Assembly: GCA_038373885.1 (NCBI GenBank)
Contig: JAWZYV010019552.1
Span: 434,001-498,000 of the forward strand
Direction: 5' to 3'
DNA length: 64,000 nt
DNA from: Cheiracanthium punctorium
Lineage: Eukaryota; Arthropoda; Arachnida; Araneae; Cheiracanthiidae
The position numbers and the translations under genes are program-made. Within the stretch, counting starts at the first letter, position 1. Every line of letters begins with the position of its first letter. The notes under the pieces were generated by a model, which saw nothing but the letters and a program-made list of their open reading frames with translations, did not search any database and had not been told where the DNA came from. Shown here one piece after another: positions 39,880 to 50,510 of the stretch.

Positions 39880-40430
39880 TCTCAAGTAAATATTATGCCA
39901 AAAAAAAAGAAGTAGTAACAGTAACCAAAACAATACACTTTTCAGAAAATCCCTTAATTCAGTTAACACAGTGCCCGAAATACCTATTTCCCTGCACTGA
40001 CAAGAATTAATTTTACACTGGATTCTAAAACTGAGTGGCCCTATCACTACATACACTTAGGTTATTACAACACTAGATTTTCACTTTAGCATAAAACTAC
40101 GACAGAATAAAGAAACAAATAAAAGCTAAGAATTTTACCCTGAGAACAATTAAACATGAATTCAAATTTACAATTCCTACACACATAAGAAACAAATTTT
40201 CTAACTCTTTTTAATCCTTTAAAATACTCATAAACATTGTGCCTCTCGGAAAAAAAATCTCAAAATAGACTTACCCCTTTGGTCAACGTTCTCTCCGAAG
40301 TACATCAGGAACAATCCACTGAAGAAACCACAGTAAGAATTTCACAAATCTCTATCCCGCAGGACTCCGTCAATGTTTCCCGGAACTATTCACTGTTCCA
40401 TAAGCACAAGTTGAGTGTTCTACGGTAAGT
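39880..40430 (-). other. Leader region upstream of the gag frame
   Basis: Non-coding sequence 5' of gag on the - strand, AC-rich as read on the + strand. I could not identify a primer-binding site with confidence. A TAA just upstream of the longer ATG (near 40,060) limits the frame. Confidence 0.4.
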
Positions 40431-40495
40431 TCAAAGTCACAGATCTCGTTCCACTTTTTACAATTTTCAGGTAAGTCCAAAGTCACAGATCTAAA
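40431..40495. repeat. Short direct repeat in the retroelement 5' region
   Basis: CAAAGTCACAGATCT occurs twice about 46 bases apart, each time preceded by a GTAAGT-C/T word. It may be a duplicated regulatory element of the retroelement; function is unknown. Confidence 0.55.
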
Positions 40496-41257
40496 TTATC
40501 ATTTCTCACTTCACGAAAATATGTCTCGAGTTATCTGTTCGATGGTTTATGAAGCAAAAACCAACAATGAAACCGCTGCCACCAGAAATAATATTAGTCT
40601 ATTTAGCTGTGGCGTTTTGGACTCGCCACAAGTGCTAAACAGGAAACACAAACAAAATTGAAGAGACTCGAGACAGGAGTTGAGGTTTTTGTTTAACGTT
40701 GATTATTAAAATACATTTACAAACATTAACTGCATTCTGCAGACTTAAATACAAGCATCAACTTCCGTTCTGGAATTCGGGAACTCTCGTCCCTCTGAGA
40801 GCCGATCTCTGTCCGACCTCCTCGAACAGTCTCCAAACGACTCTGAGCTCTTTTTCAGCGCCCAGCCTAGGGTTTCCACATTCGTGTAAGACTGTAAGAC
40901 ACCCACCGGGGGGGGGCGACCCAAGGGTTTACGGCAATATTCCCCCCGGGGGAAGAGTCCAATTCATTTAACTTTGAACAACAATACAAACTATGCCACT
41001 GGGGTTCGCAGAATCCCAGTGGCAGAAGGAACAAGGATCTTAGTAATACAGAACAAAATCTCAAGAAGAAAAAAAAAGCAAGTGCTGATGATGCTGCATC
41101 ATACAGTTCACGTTTTTTCATAGTTCACATATCTGTCACAGTTTACAGTTCATAATACAGACTGAGCTGTAGAACACTGTCCACTTAGTTCCTATTTTTC
41201 CCCTTTTTTTTTCAACTGGGGAAGAATTCCTGCTTCCGTGGTCCGCCAATTATTACA

Positions 41258-41307
<50 letters not shown>

Positions 41308-42760
41308 TACCAATCCATTTCATTCAGTGTGGCCTGTTTACTATAACATATAGTACTAACTATTAAAAACACATCAAAACATTAGGAACAAGAAAACTAT
41401 ATACATTGGACAACAATACATTATATACAACTACACACATTATTTAATACATTATAAATCATGCAATACTATACAATTGAGAACAATTGTCTGAATACCA
41501 CTTCCTTAAGGGAGAGCCCAAGCTCCCTGGTCCGACCCAAATCCAAGGGCCTATCCTCTAATTTAAGAAATATAATATTTATCCTGGCAGTGTGAGTGAT
41601 TAATCCCTTTCCTATTATTTTTATTTTTATTATTATTATTTTTTTAACCATATGGGGTAAACAGAATAACGCTTACTTACGTGACCCCATACCATATGAG
41701 ATTTTTTTTCTTTCTTTCTTTTTTTTTTTTTTTTTTTTTGCTATAAGCCATAAACTTTTCTAAAACTTTTACCATTTACTGCATCCTGATAGCAGGTTAA
41801 CTCTGTCACCCTTACATATCAATTCATATGTATATGCTATACATGTTACATTGATCCATGACTATTATATAGCTATCATATTAGAATTTTCTACATTATT
41901 TTTCTATTTACATCTCACATGACTTTACATATTTACATGTTACATTGATTCTTCTTCTTTTTTTTTTACCACTATCTATATTAGTTTTTCTGCACTACCT
42001 TACAGTTTTACTAATCTCGTTACCTATACACTTGCTTCTTGCCTATGCTTTACTTATAACTATTTATAAATTCTTGAACACGCATAGCGGTACACAAAAT
42101 CCCAGAGAAAACATGCTTTAAAATTTGACAATATACCATTTACTATATACATATACTATACTATATGCACAAAATACTATACCATTTACTACATAAACTA
42201 AAACTCAAAGAAACACATGCATTACAATTGACTATATACATATAATTACCATACATATTTACATATCTTCTACTCCACAGTACATTTATTCTTAATCTAT
42301 AATGTAATTCGATATGAATCTATAATTAACGCTTACACATTATCTATTTACATTTTTATTCATTCATTGCGTGCTTGCACACTTGCTTATATATATCTGG
42401 CCATCACATAATTATTGCGTAGTGTCACGTATTTATAATAAACTTTTTACATTAAACGACTATATACAATAAACTATATACATACAATACAACCATAACC
42501 ATACCAAGCAGTACTCAAAGTGTAGAGAAACACTGACAGTTTAAAAACAGATTCTCTCTCTCTTTTTTTTTTCTTTTCTTCTTTTTATTTATTTATTTAT
42601 TTATTTATTTTTTATCCTTCAATCTGCCATGTATTGTTAAATTATATATCTTTACCATATTATATATATATTAAGAACGTATAATCATACTTATATTCAA
42701 ATGCCACTGTCAACATGACAGTGGTGCGAGCACTTCCTCTTTTTTATTTTTATTTTTTTT
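40496..42760 (-). mobile_element. Probable 5' portion (LTR-like) of the retroelement or a nested element
   Basis: The region lies upstream of gag on the - strand. It contains a 10-bp hairpin (TGCCACTGGG/CCCAGTGGCA, 40,994-41,024) followed by a pyrimidine tract and CAACTGGGG near 41,214. A parallel arrangement, a 9-bp hairpin (CCACTGTCA/TGACAGTGG, 42,704-42,724), a pyrimidine tract and CAACTGGG, occurs at 42,700-42,770. Two similarly built edges about 1.6 kb apart suggest LTR boundaries or a nested insertion. Between them (41.3-42.7 kb) the + strand is very poor in G. I could not find a second LTR left of gag, so the boundaries are unproven. Confidence 0.35.
41260..41304. repeat. TA dinucleotide microsatellite
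   Basis: About 22 uninterrupted AT/TA units. Confidence 0.95.
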
Positions 42761-42902
42761 CCCAACTGGGAGACCTGTACCTATTTATATCTGAAATTTA
42801 TAGTGCTGTAGAGTTCTATTAATTTATTATAGTTTATTTTAATGTTTCATTATATGGGGTATCTGGATTATTTGCATAAAGTTCTTTATACAGACACCGA
42901 CT

Positions 42903-42938
42903 GCCGACCGACCCCACATTCGTGTGGGGTCGGTCGGC
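42903..42938. other. Perfect 16-bp hairpin with a TTCG loop
   Basis: Arms at 42,903-42,918 and 42,923-42,938 (GCCGACCGACCCCACA and its exact complement) enclose TTCG. A second copy of the right arm with its flank AAAATCAAA lies at 42,988-43,012. The arms are GC-rich in an AT-rich setting. It could be a transposon end, a recombination footprint, or a stable RNA hairpin if transcribed. No neighbouring gene explains it. Confidence 0.85.
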
Positions 42939-43012
42939 AAAATCAAAAGGCCTCGCCTCCGATCCCCCTGTGCGTTCGCACTCGTCGTGTGGGGTCGGTC
43001 GGCAAAATCAAA

Positions 43013-45186
43013 GGACCCCCTTTGCTCTTGGAATGTGCACTGGTCAAGTGTGCTTTCCGCATCGTGGGAAACACATCGAGTCCTTGGTACATTTCTGGGG
43101 GGAGTAGTAACTTGTCACAACCTATATTGCGCCTAAACGAAAGTTTGCTGGGAGGAATTTGTTGGTTATAGACTGATACTTTCTTTGTATTCTCATGTAT
43201 TTTATTTCATGTAAATTTTTGAGCGACGGTTTGTCTTGAAAGATTACGTTATGATTTTTTTTTTTCAAATTGATTTTCGAAGAATTGTACAGAATAATTG
43301 TTTTTTCTGCTTCTTTGGTTTTGGTAATTTATCAAATTTTTCATTTGAACGGGCGTTCTTGTTGAATCTTTGCTAATTCAGCCATTATTGACGGGTTCTT
43401 TAGGAGCATTCCATGCTTAATGAGGTAATAATATTCAAAACAAAACATTTAGACCTCGGCCCCTAATTGTAAAGATATGACAGTAGCTTGCAGAAAAAAG
43501 AGTATCTTTCCTCTTTATTTATTTATTTATTTCTCAATTACTTATGCATAGTTGCAGGTTGAAGCTAAAACAAAGCGAATTTCCACCTCTGTATTTTCCG
43601 TTGTCCTATTCGTACCATTTTGACTAAATGGGCCAGAGGAATTCCCCGAATTCTCGGAAAATTAGAAGAATTTTTATTGACTATCAACCAGAGTAGCATG
43701 GCCTTCCTAGTCACCTGTATTTTCGTTCCCTATTTATTCCATTTTTATTACCGTTAATTTATATTTTCGCAAGATTTGGCACTTCTACGAAAAACTTCTT
43801 GCCTGATATTCCAAATAATATCACGATTTTTTATATTTTTACAACACAGTGGAGGTTTCATTCTACTTTCTCCTGTTTTCTCTGTTTTTACCTTACTTCA
43901 GGAATATTCCACCGACAGTCATTTCATTAGTGAAAGTTTAAATCCAAGCTGTAAAGGGTAACCGGGTGTTGGTACGGAGGGTTTGGTCATCTTCAGATTA
44001 TCATGGCCTTCGTATATTCGTTGGTATTTTCACTTTACACCTGTTCTATTTTATGTGAAATAAATTTCGAGCGAGCGTTTACCTGGGACACCAGGGAGAT
44101 TCTTTGTTATTCAATTCATTTTCGGAGAAGTCTCCTCAATACTCTCATCAAATAATCTTATTCTATAGCATTTGCTTCATATGCTAGCATTTGCTTCATA
44201 TTCTATAGCATTTGCTTCATAGTGCACAATGTTGCACTTTTTCTGTACTTTTATATGTAGTCGATCTTCGCAAACAACAATTTTTATTTGACATTTGCTG
44301 TCGTATTTTGACTCTGGCAATTTATAAAATTATTCATCACATTCACCTTTTTGGTAAATCTTTAGTATTTTCGTCCCTTACTGTCGTATTGTTTGGAGCT
44401 GTTGAATGCAGGGTCACTTAGGGTGTGGTACTGAAAATTCAAAACGCTCATTTTTCGCTCGAGAACTGTAAGGAGATGTCAGTTTTCTTAAAAAAGGAGG
44501 TGCTTATGCTTCTTGAGTTTTGCTCACTTTTTACGCTGTTTAAATTGTAATTTTAATTGCAGGTTAAAGATTATAAGGCTAAATCGAAACCCCTTTTCCA
44601 CACAATAACGTTTTTAGACATCCCCCCCCCCTTTTCCATTTCCTAGATAATGCTGCAACTTCAATGTACTTTTATAAGACGTCGATGTTTCCAGCTATTG
44701 TTTTTTACTTCACATGGATGGCCGATTACTTCCTTTAACTTTGCATGGAGTTTTTCTTTAAAATGGCAATTTTGGGTAAATCTTTTGTACTTTTGCTCTT
44801 CGTTGACGATGTTCTTGGGCACCGCCAGCTATGAGTAAAGTTGGTGGCGATTTCTTGCCTTGCCCATAGCTGGCTTGCCATGTTTGGTTATTATTTTTAA
44901 TCTGATGTTAAGCAAATCATTAATTTTACTTAAATATGTCATAGAGGAAAAATATACAAAATTTTTAATCTTAAAATAACTTTTGAAGGATATCGTTGGA
45001 AAAAAAAATAGAATTGAAAAGTGAAATACTGCTAACGGAATTAGAATTTTAGCCTACGTGGCTGCAGTGTACCTCTTACTCGTCCAAAATCTTTTGTATG
45101 TAGTATCCTAAATCACCATTAACTTATTTCTCCATGAACACTTAGCATGCAAAATCCTCAAAATGTCTGATTAGTCATTGCTGATC
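43013..45186. other. AT-rich modular matrix
   Basis: No gene is recognisable. It includes diverged module copies (44.04-44.33 kb resembles 31.37-31.62 kb; 44.64-44.70 kb resembles 36.19-36.25 kb), a TTTA microsatellite near 43,518-43,535 and a short tandem repeat at 44,161-44,221. A 10-bp inverted repeat (GCCAGCTATG/CATAGCTGGC) spans about 44,824-44,873. Confidence 0.5.
44161..44221. repeat. Three copies of a 16-bp word
   Basis: TAGCATTTGCTTCATA occurs at 44,166, 44,185 and 44,206, with 3- and 5-base spacers. A very recent local duplication, since the copies are identical. Confidence 0.9.
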
Positions 45187-45444
45187 TTATCCAAGACTTA
45201 ACTTTACTAGAGTATTGAAAAACCTTCTACTCTGCATAGAATCTTTTTCCAAGCGATGCCATTTATCAGTAAAAATACTCGATAGTTTAAAGCACTCTTC
45301 TGCCTCTGTTTTAATTTCTGGATTAGATCTGCAGACTTGGTGACTAGCTGTACGAGGAAACACCAGTTCAATGTACTGAGTTTCTGCTGCCTCTTGAGCT
45401 GATTTAAAGAGAGTGACTAGTTTTGGGGGTGACTGAGGACTCTT
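45187..45444 (-). other. 85-codon open stretch without a start codon
   Basis: On the - strand, reading from 45,444 to a TAA at 45,187-45,189, 85 codons are open and give a balanced, soluble-looking composition (contains FPRTASHQVCRSN and FTDKWHRLEKDSMQ). A TAG lies immediately upstream and the only ATG is internal. It could be an exon, a relic of a transposase or host gene, or chance. I do not recognise the protein. Its composition differs from the T-rich surroundings, which argues weakly for a coding origin. Confidence 0.25.
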
Positions 45445-45519
45445 CTAGGAATTAAGCTAGTCTAAAATTCTCAAAATACATGGTAAACAGTAATAATTTT
45501 TATTTTGCTGCATGAAAAT

Positions 45520-46200
45520 CGGTTGACTAGAACGCGAAATAGGGAGTTTTGGGTTTGACCCATTCTTCAACATTGGGATTTTCTAGAATTCTCGAGAAAT
45601 ATTGCCACTATCGCTTAGTTGACTCCAGTTTTGAAAACTTATTTTTGGCGGCAAATTTGAAGATTTTTCGCCAAAAAGTCGCCAAGCTTGGCGACATTTG
45701 GAGCATTTTTATTAATTGGGCCTGTAATCTTTGCTTCCCTGCATCAGGCTTATGCATTATGTATTACTCAATTTGCATTTCTATTAGATAATTAAACTTT
45801 GCGATTGATAGATTTCTCTGCAGATGGAATCTGGAATGTTCGTGAGATGTCGGCTTAAAGTATAAAAGAGTAGGATCGTTCCTGAGTTCAGAGCAGTTCA
45901 GTCACCTGTTGCGAGCAGACATTGATTCTGCTGAAAGCATAAGGCTCTGATTGTGTGCTTTTGTAAGCGATGTATCGCTTGTTTTGAGGAGCTTGTTTTT
46001 GAAAGCTCTTTGGGCTTTCTTCATTGTTGAATCCTGAGGAATTGCTGATAATTTGTCTTTAGAATTTGCATTGAATTTTAGCCCGTGGAAGAATTTTTAT
46101 TGCGTATGAAATACAGCTTCTGTATTAAGCTGGCTGCTGTAAATCGTGTTATTGCTTATTTATTCCTGTGATTTGTGTATAGCAGATTGTTCATCGACTT
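45520..46200 (+). mobile_element. Dispersed LTR-like repeat, copy with a promoter
   Basis: It shares landmarks in order with 50,760-51,200: GACTAGAACGCGA near the start, TCTCGAGAAATAT, TTCGCCAAAAAGTCG, then a later phrase with CCCGTGGAAG and GAAATACAGC. The copy here holds an extra central segment with a TATAAAA box (45,861) and a TTCAGT initiator about 37 bases downstream, the arrangement of many LTR promoters. An AATAAA lies near 46,204. I did not find clear TG...CA ends or target duplications, so this is a candidate solo LTR or other dispersed repeat. Confidence 0.4.
45861..45905 (+). promoter_or_regulatory. TATA box plus initiator
   Basis: TATAAAAG at 45,861-45,868 and TTCAGT at 45,897-45,902 have roughly the spacing of an RNA polymerase II core promoter, and TCAGT matches the arthropod initiator. 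No open frame of note follows, so it would drive a non-coding or retroelement transcript. Confidence 0.45.
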
Positions 46201-49005
46201 TTTAATAAAATTTGCGTTTCGTACTGTCAACTGTGTTTATAAGAACTTCCTATCTACACTGTATACTTTTAAGATTCGAAACCGGAAACTAAGCATAGTT
46301 TACTGCAACCATAATTTTGAATGTACTTTCAAAAACACTGCGACTACACATAAATATTTTTTAATTCATCAAAATGCTGTGTAACAGAAATCAAATAGAT
46401 GCCAGGTGGCTGCAGAGTGTTGGCTACTGGTTGTACGTATGAGGAATACTTTGGTATAATGCATGTTGCTACGTTGAACTTAAGCGTGGTTGAAGCACAG
46501 TACAATTGGTACGCCTTTATTTCCGCATATTACACAACACAGACACCCATAAATACACACACACACACATGTACGAATGTACTATAACGTATGTGTATGC
46601 ACAATACACGTGATTCACCCTTAAATTTTTGCCTACCCTTGCAAAAAATCCTGGCGGCACCCATAATTGGGTTCTTTGGGTTATTTCACTGACGTTGAGT
46701 TAGGGGGTCCTTTTCGAAATTAAATCTCTTACCAGTAGGAAGATTGCAGTTGTCTACAGTAAACAGGCTTTCAACGGTTCTTTATTATCATTTTTTTTAT
46801 TGAATTGAATCGATTAGGCCGGTTGAATCGATTGAATCCCACTAGGCGAAATTTTATAAATAGCTTTTCTAGCCATTTCCGTTGTCATATATTTCTTAGG
46901 GACAACTTCTCACACGGTTTTTGTATTTTCAGAAAAACGTCTTGTCTGGTATTTTTCACTTAATAAAACAAATTTTTACTTTTTTCTATATGATCAAGAT
47001 TTCAAATTGGTAGCTACCCGCTGATTCTCTTATTTTTTGTTCGTTCCTAATAGGGTTTCGGAATATTTCACGAAAATTGATTTCATTAATTTCAAGCAAT
47101 TACGCATAAATAAAGGAAGACTGGGAAGGAATTGGCTGGCATGAACTTCGTGTCCTTTGGTATTTTATTTTTAAATTTATTGTGTTTTCATGTGGAATAG
47201 ATTTTGAAGGGCGTTTCATCTTGTAGACGTGAAGTAGTTTTTGCTGTTGTATCGATTTTCGAACAATTCCACAGGATATCTATTTTGGCGTCTCTTGTCC
47301 TGGTGCATTTTCTATATTTGCAGCACGATGCAGCATTTTCAATATACTTTTACAGGTCGTTTATTGTTGGAAAAAGGCTTTTTTTTTAAATTTCAAGTAG
47401 CTTGTCGCCTTTTGGTTTAACAATTTATCAAGTACGCCTAATCAAAGGTTGTTTGGGAACAGCTTGCTGGCTTTAGACTAATATACCTCCTCTGAATTCT
47501 TATGTATTTTATTTTTATAGTATTTTTCTGAGAATGTAAATTTTGAGAAACGCTTTATATTGAAGGATTTCGTGATAATTTTTTTCGTTCTTATTTGTTC
47601 ATTGATATTCGGAGAATTGAACAGAATAATATTTTTGTTTTCTTTCGGTCTGTTGCATATGCTCCATTTAGCGAATAATGCCGATTTTCAATATACATTC
47701 ATATAAGTCTTCGACGTTTCCAAATATATTTTTTTTTCTTTTTGCATTCCTCATCGTTTTGCCAATTTATCAATCATCTTAGTGTGTCTGTAAGGCTATT
47801 CTTGGCTTTCTCATTTTATCCTTTTCTGTTTGGAAAAAGTTTTTTTTTAATTTGAAATATAGCTTGTCGCCGTTTGGTTTAACACTTATGAAGATTTTCG
47901 TTAGAGTGTTTCTTTTTGTTAATTTTTTTCTCATTTTTGTCTTTTATTAGCGGGTTTGTCGACTATGAACATAGGACTTTACTTGGCTATTCATTTCCTT
48001 TAAAAGTTTTCGTAATCTTTTTCTTGTCATATGATGTTTTTGATTTGTGATTTGTGATTTGCAAATTGTGAAATAAATTTGCAAACTTCAAATTAAAAAA
48101 AAGCGTAATACGAGGCTGTTAGAGAGGATTTTGCTGGCTTTAGCCTGATACGCTTTTTGTATCCTTATGTGTTTTATTTTTATATTTGTTTTATTCTGCT
48201 GCGAATGCAAATTTTGGGAGATGTTTTGTCTTGTGGAATTGCGTGATAGAGATTTTTCTTTTCTTTTCCTTTTCCCCCTTCTTTTTCAGTTATTTTCGGA
48301 GAATAACATTTTTGTTTTTTTTAATTTTTCCGAATACGCTTTAGCAATGAAAAATAATATTGTTAACTTCTTTCATCTTTTGCCTGCACTTTAAGTGGAT
48401 TTTAAAGAATAGCCTTTCCTAATAACTCTATCGTCATGTTTATTATGTAATTTTCTGTTTTGGATCCACCAGACAGTTTTTGTACAGCGAAGCTCGGTCC
48501 CATTTGCTAAGTTTTAGCCTGGTCTGACGAGTCTGTGGAGGCCTTCCGACTTCCCGTATTCCGTTTTATTGTCCTTTCGAAAGCGCTAATACTCGAATTT
48601 CTTTAAATCCACATTTTGGATCGCGTTGACAATGCTAAATTTCAATTTTTTGTTAAATTTACAGACACTTTTTTCCTAAAACATACTTCTTGTATGCTGC
48701 TTGGTGAGATCGTACATAAAAATCTTGGAGTTGTTCATCCTTCAGCTTCAGGCATATTTTCATGCCCGCCATTTTCACATGTGCTGTGTAGTGTTTTATG
48801 CAAGCAATCTTGTCTCCTCTCGTAGCTTTCTTATCACGCTATCAATAATTGATATATTTAGTTTTTATATTTACTCTTTCGAAGCATTGAACGCAGGGTA
48901 AAATGCATCAGAGAAATGCTTGTGCCACTGTAGGTTAACAAATTATTCTTTGGACTCAAGTCATCTTTCGTTGATTTTTGCTGTGGATTTTTCAGATGAG
49001 AAGTA
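46201..49005. other. AT-rich modular matrix
   Basis: No gene recognised. 47.15-47.37 kb is a diverged copy of 35.38-35.58 and 37.75-37.97 kb. 48.6-48.75 kb belongs to the same module family as 20.9-21.0, 51.7-51.8 and 57.9-58.0 kb. Short CA repeats lie near 46,550. Confidence 0.5.
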
Positions 49006-49032
49006 CACTCATGTCCATAAATTAAGGATAAT
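49006..49032 (+). repeat. Left TIR of the Tc1 element
   Basis: 27 bases, the exact reverse complement of 50,484-50,510. Outermost bases CACTC; preceded by TA. Confidence 0.95.
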
Positions 49033-49231
49033 GAAGTTCAGGCAAAGAAAGAGAAAAAAGCAAAACAAATTCGACTTATTTGTAAAGTCTATTTATTAAA
49101 CAAAAAGTAAAGAGCAAAAAAGATGCTATATGTTTGACATAATTAAGAAAAATTGCAAGTTTTACTCCCTTGACCCAATTTCAAAAAAGAACCTATTTAC
49201 AAAAAACAGTATAACATGGTTAGTAGGATGG

Positions 49232-50260
49232 TTAATACGGAGTATGTCTCCCGGACGATGCAATACAGGCCTGACAACGCCTAGGCATGCTGAGTATCAA
49301 ATGATCAATCCGAACCTGGGGAATATTACACCACTCATCAAGCAATGCACTCCGAAGTTCCGGTAGACAGGTGGGAGGGGGTTGACGGGCTGCCATTCGT
49401 CGGCCAAGCATATCCCACACAGGCTCTATTGGATTCAAGTCCGGTGAGTATGCTGGCCAATGCATACGGGTGATATCCTCCGATTGAAGGCATTCGTCTA
49501 CAATGTTTGCACGGTGAGGACGGGCGTTGTCATCCATAAACACAAATTCAGCACCCATGGCGCCCCGAAACAAACGTACTTGTTGTTTAAGAATGACATC
49601 CCGATAGATGTGGCCTGTCATCGTTACACTCTGAACATGCAGGTCAGTTCTGGAACCAAGAATAATTCCTCCCCAAACGAGCCATCCTGCACCACCGTAA
49701 CGGTGTCTTTCAATGGTGTTCTCTTGGTGGTAACGGGTACCTGGCGCTCTCCAGATGAATGTCCGGCGAGAATCAGACTCCAAACTAAACCTGGACTCGT
49801 CGGAAAACATCACACAAGACCACTGTTGCGGTGTCCACAATGCATGCTCTCTACTCCAGGTTAATCGCAGGCGACAGTGAGTTGCGGTAAGTGGAACACA
49901 TCTGACAGGCCTACGAGCATATAGACCAATGTGCCCTAAGCGTCTGTACACGGTCTGCCTTGAAACTGTCGTACCGGTAGCTGAAGAGAGCTGACGAGAC
50001 AGGTCTGATGCTGTACTCCGTCCGTTTCTTTTGGCAGTAACTGCCAAATAGCGGTCCTCATTCGGCGTTGTAACTCGGGGGCGACCTGTGCTGTAACGTC
50101 TACTCACATTACCATCCTCTTGGAATCGTTGCCAAAGCCTGGAGATGACACTCTGGGCGATTCCAAGTTCCTCGGATACTTCCAGCTGGGTACGTCCACA
50201 TTCCAGTCGTCCGAAAATTCTGCCACGTAAAACATTATCCAAATGCCTCCTTTGTGCCAT
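49232..50260 (-). CDS. Tc1-family DD34E transposase
   Basis: A 342-residue cut-and-paste transposase. I chose the ATG at 50,260 (MAQRRHLDNV) because it gives the usual Tc1 length of about 340. An upstream in-frame ATG at 50,434 would add 58 residues unlike the family. Residues about 1-110 contain paired-like helix-turn-helix DNA-binding domains (QLEVSEELGIAQSVISRLW, then SRQTVYRRL), which bind the TIRs. The catalytic triad is D154 (FSDESRF), D244 (DDNARPH) and E279 (SPDLNPIEPVWD), with 34 residues between the second Asp and the Glu. A Gly-rich box (GGAGWLVWGGI) lies at about 189-199. There are no stops or frameshifts, so the protein could be functional. The + strand frame at 49,460-49,864 is a shadow of it. 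Confidence 0.95.
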   Translation of the reverse strand: MAQRRHLDNVLRGRIFGRLECGRTQLEVSEELGIAQSVISRLWQRFQEDGNVSRRYSTGRPRVTTPNEDRYLAVTAKRNGRSTASDLSRQLSSATGTTVSRQTVYRRLGHIGLYARRPVRCVPLTATHCRLRLTWSREHALWTPQQWSCVMFSDESRFSLESDSRRTFIWRAPGTRYHQENTIERHRYGGAGWLVWGGIILGSRTDLHVQSVTMTGHIYRDVILKQQVRLFRGAMGAEFVFMDDNARPHRANIVDECLQSEDITRMHWPAYSPDLNPIEPVWDMLGRRMAARQPPPTCLPELRSALLDEWCNIPQVRIDHLILSMPRRCQACIASSGRHTPY

Positions 50261-50483
50261 AACTATGCGGTTTTTGCACTGAAAGGCTTTCACAGCGCTT
50301 GTGAACAATTTTACTTCTTTGCCACCATTCCTTATATACCCCTCTCTTACACTCTCGTCATTGTGACGTACCATCCACGCCATCTGGTGGTTTCCTGTAA
50401 TTTGCATATTCTTCTTCAAGATGTGTGTGATCATTCCACAGGTGAAATTTTTATTTTAGAGATCAATTTCTGTGTGATTCTGA

Positions 50484-50510
50484 ATTATCCTTAATTTATG
50501 GACATGAGTG
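50484..50510 (-). repeat. Right TIR of the Tc1 element
   Basis: 27 bases, the exact reverse complement of 49,006-49,032; followed by TA. Confidence 0.95.

Larger units (their letters stand above)
49006..50510 (-). mobile_element. Complete Tc1/mariner element
   Basis: It is bounded by perfect 27-bp terminal inverted repeats: the left begins CACTCATGTCCATAAATTAA at 49,006 and the right ends with the exact complement at 50,510. TA dinucleotides flank both sides (49,004-49,005 and 50,511-50,512), the duplicated target expected for this superfamily. The 1,505-bp length is typical of an autonomous Tc1 element. The single transposase frame is uninterrupted. Identical TIRs and an intact gene indicate recent insertion and possible activity, in contrast to the decayed elements around it. 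Confidence 0.95.

Noticed and set aside
49460..49864. 134-codon + strand frame
   Set aside because: Shadow opposite the Tc1 transposase.
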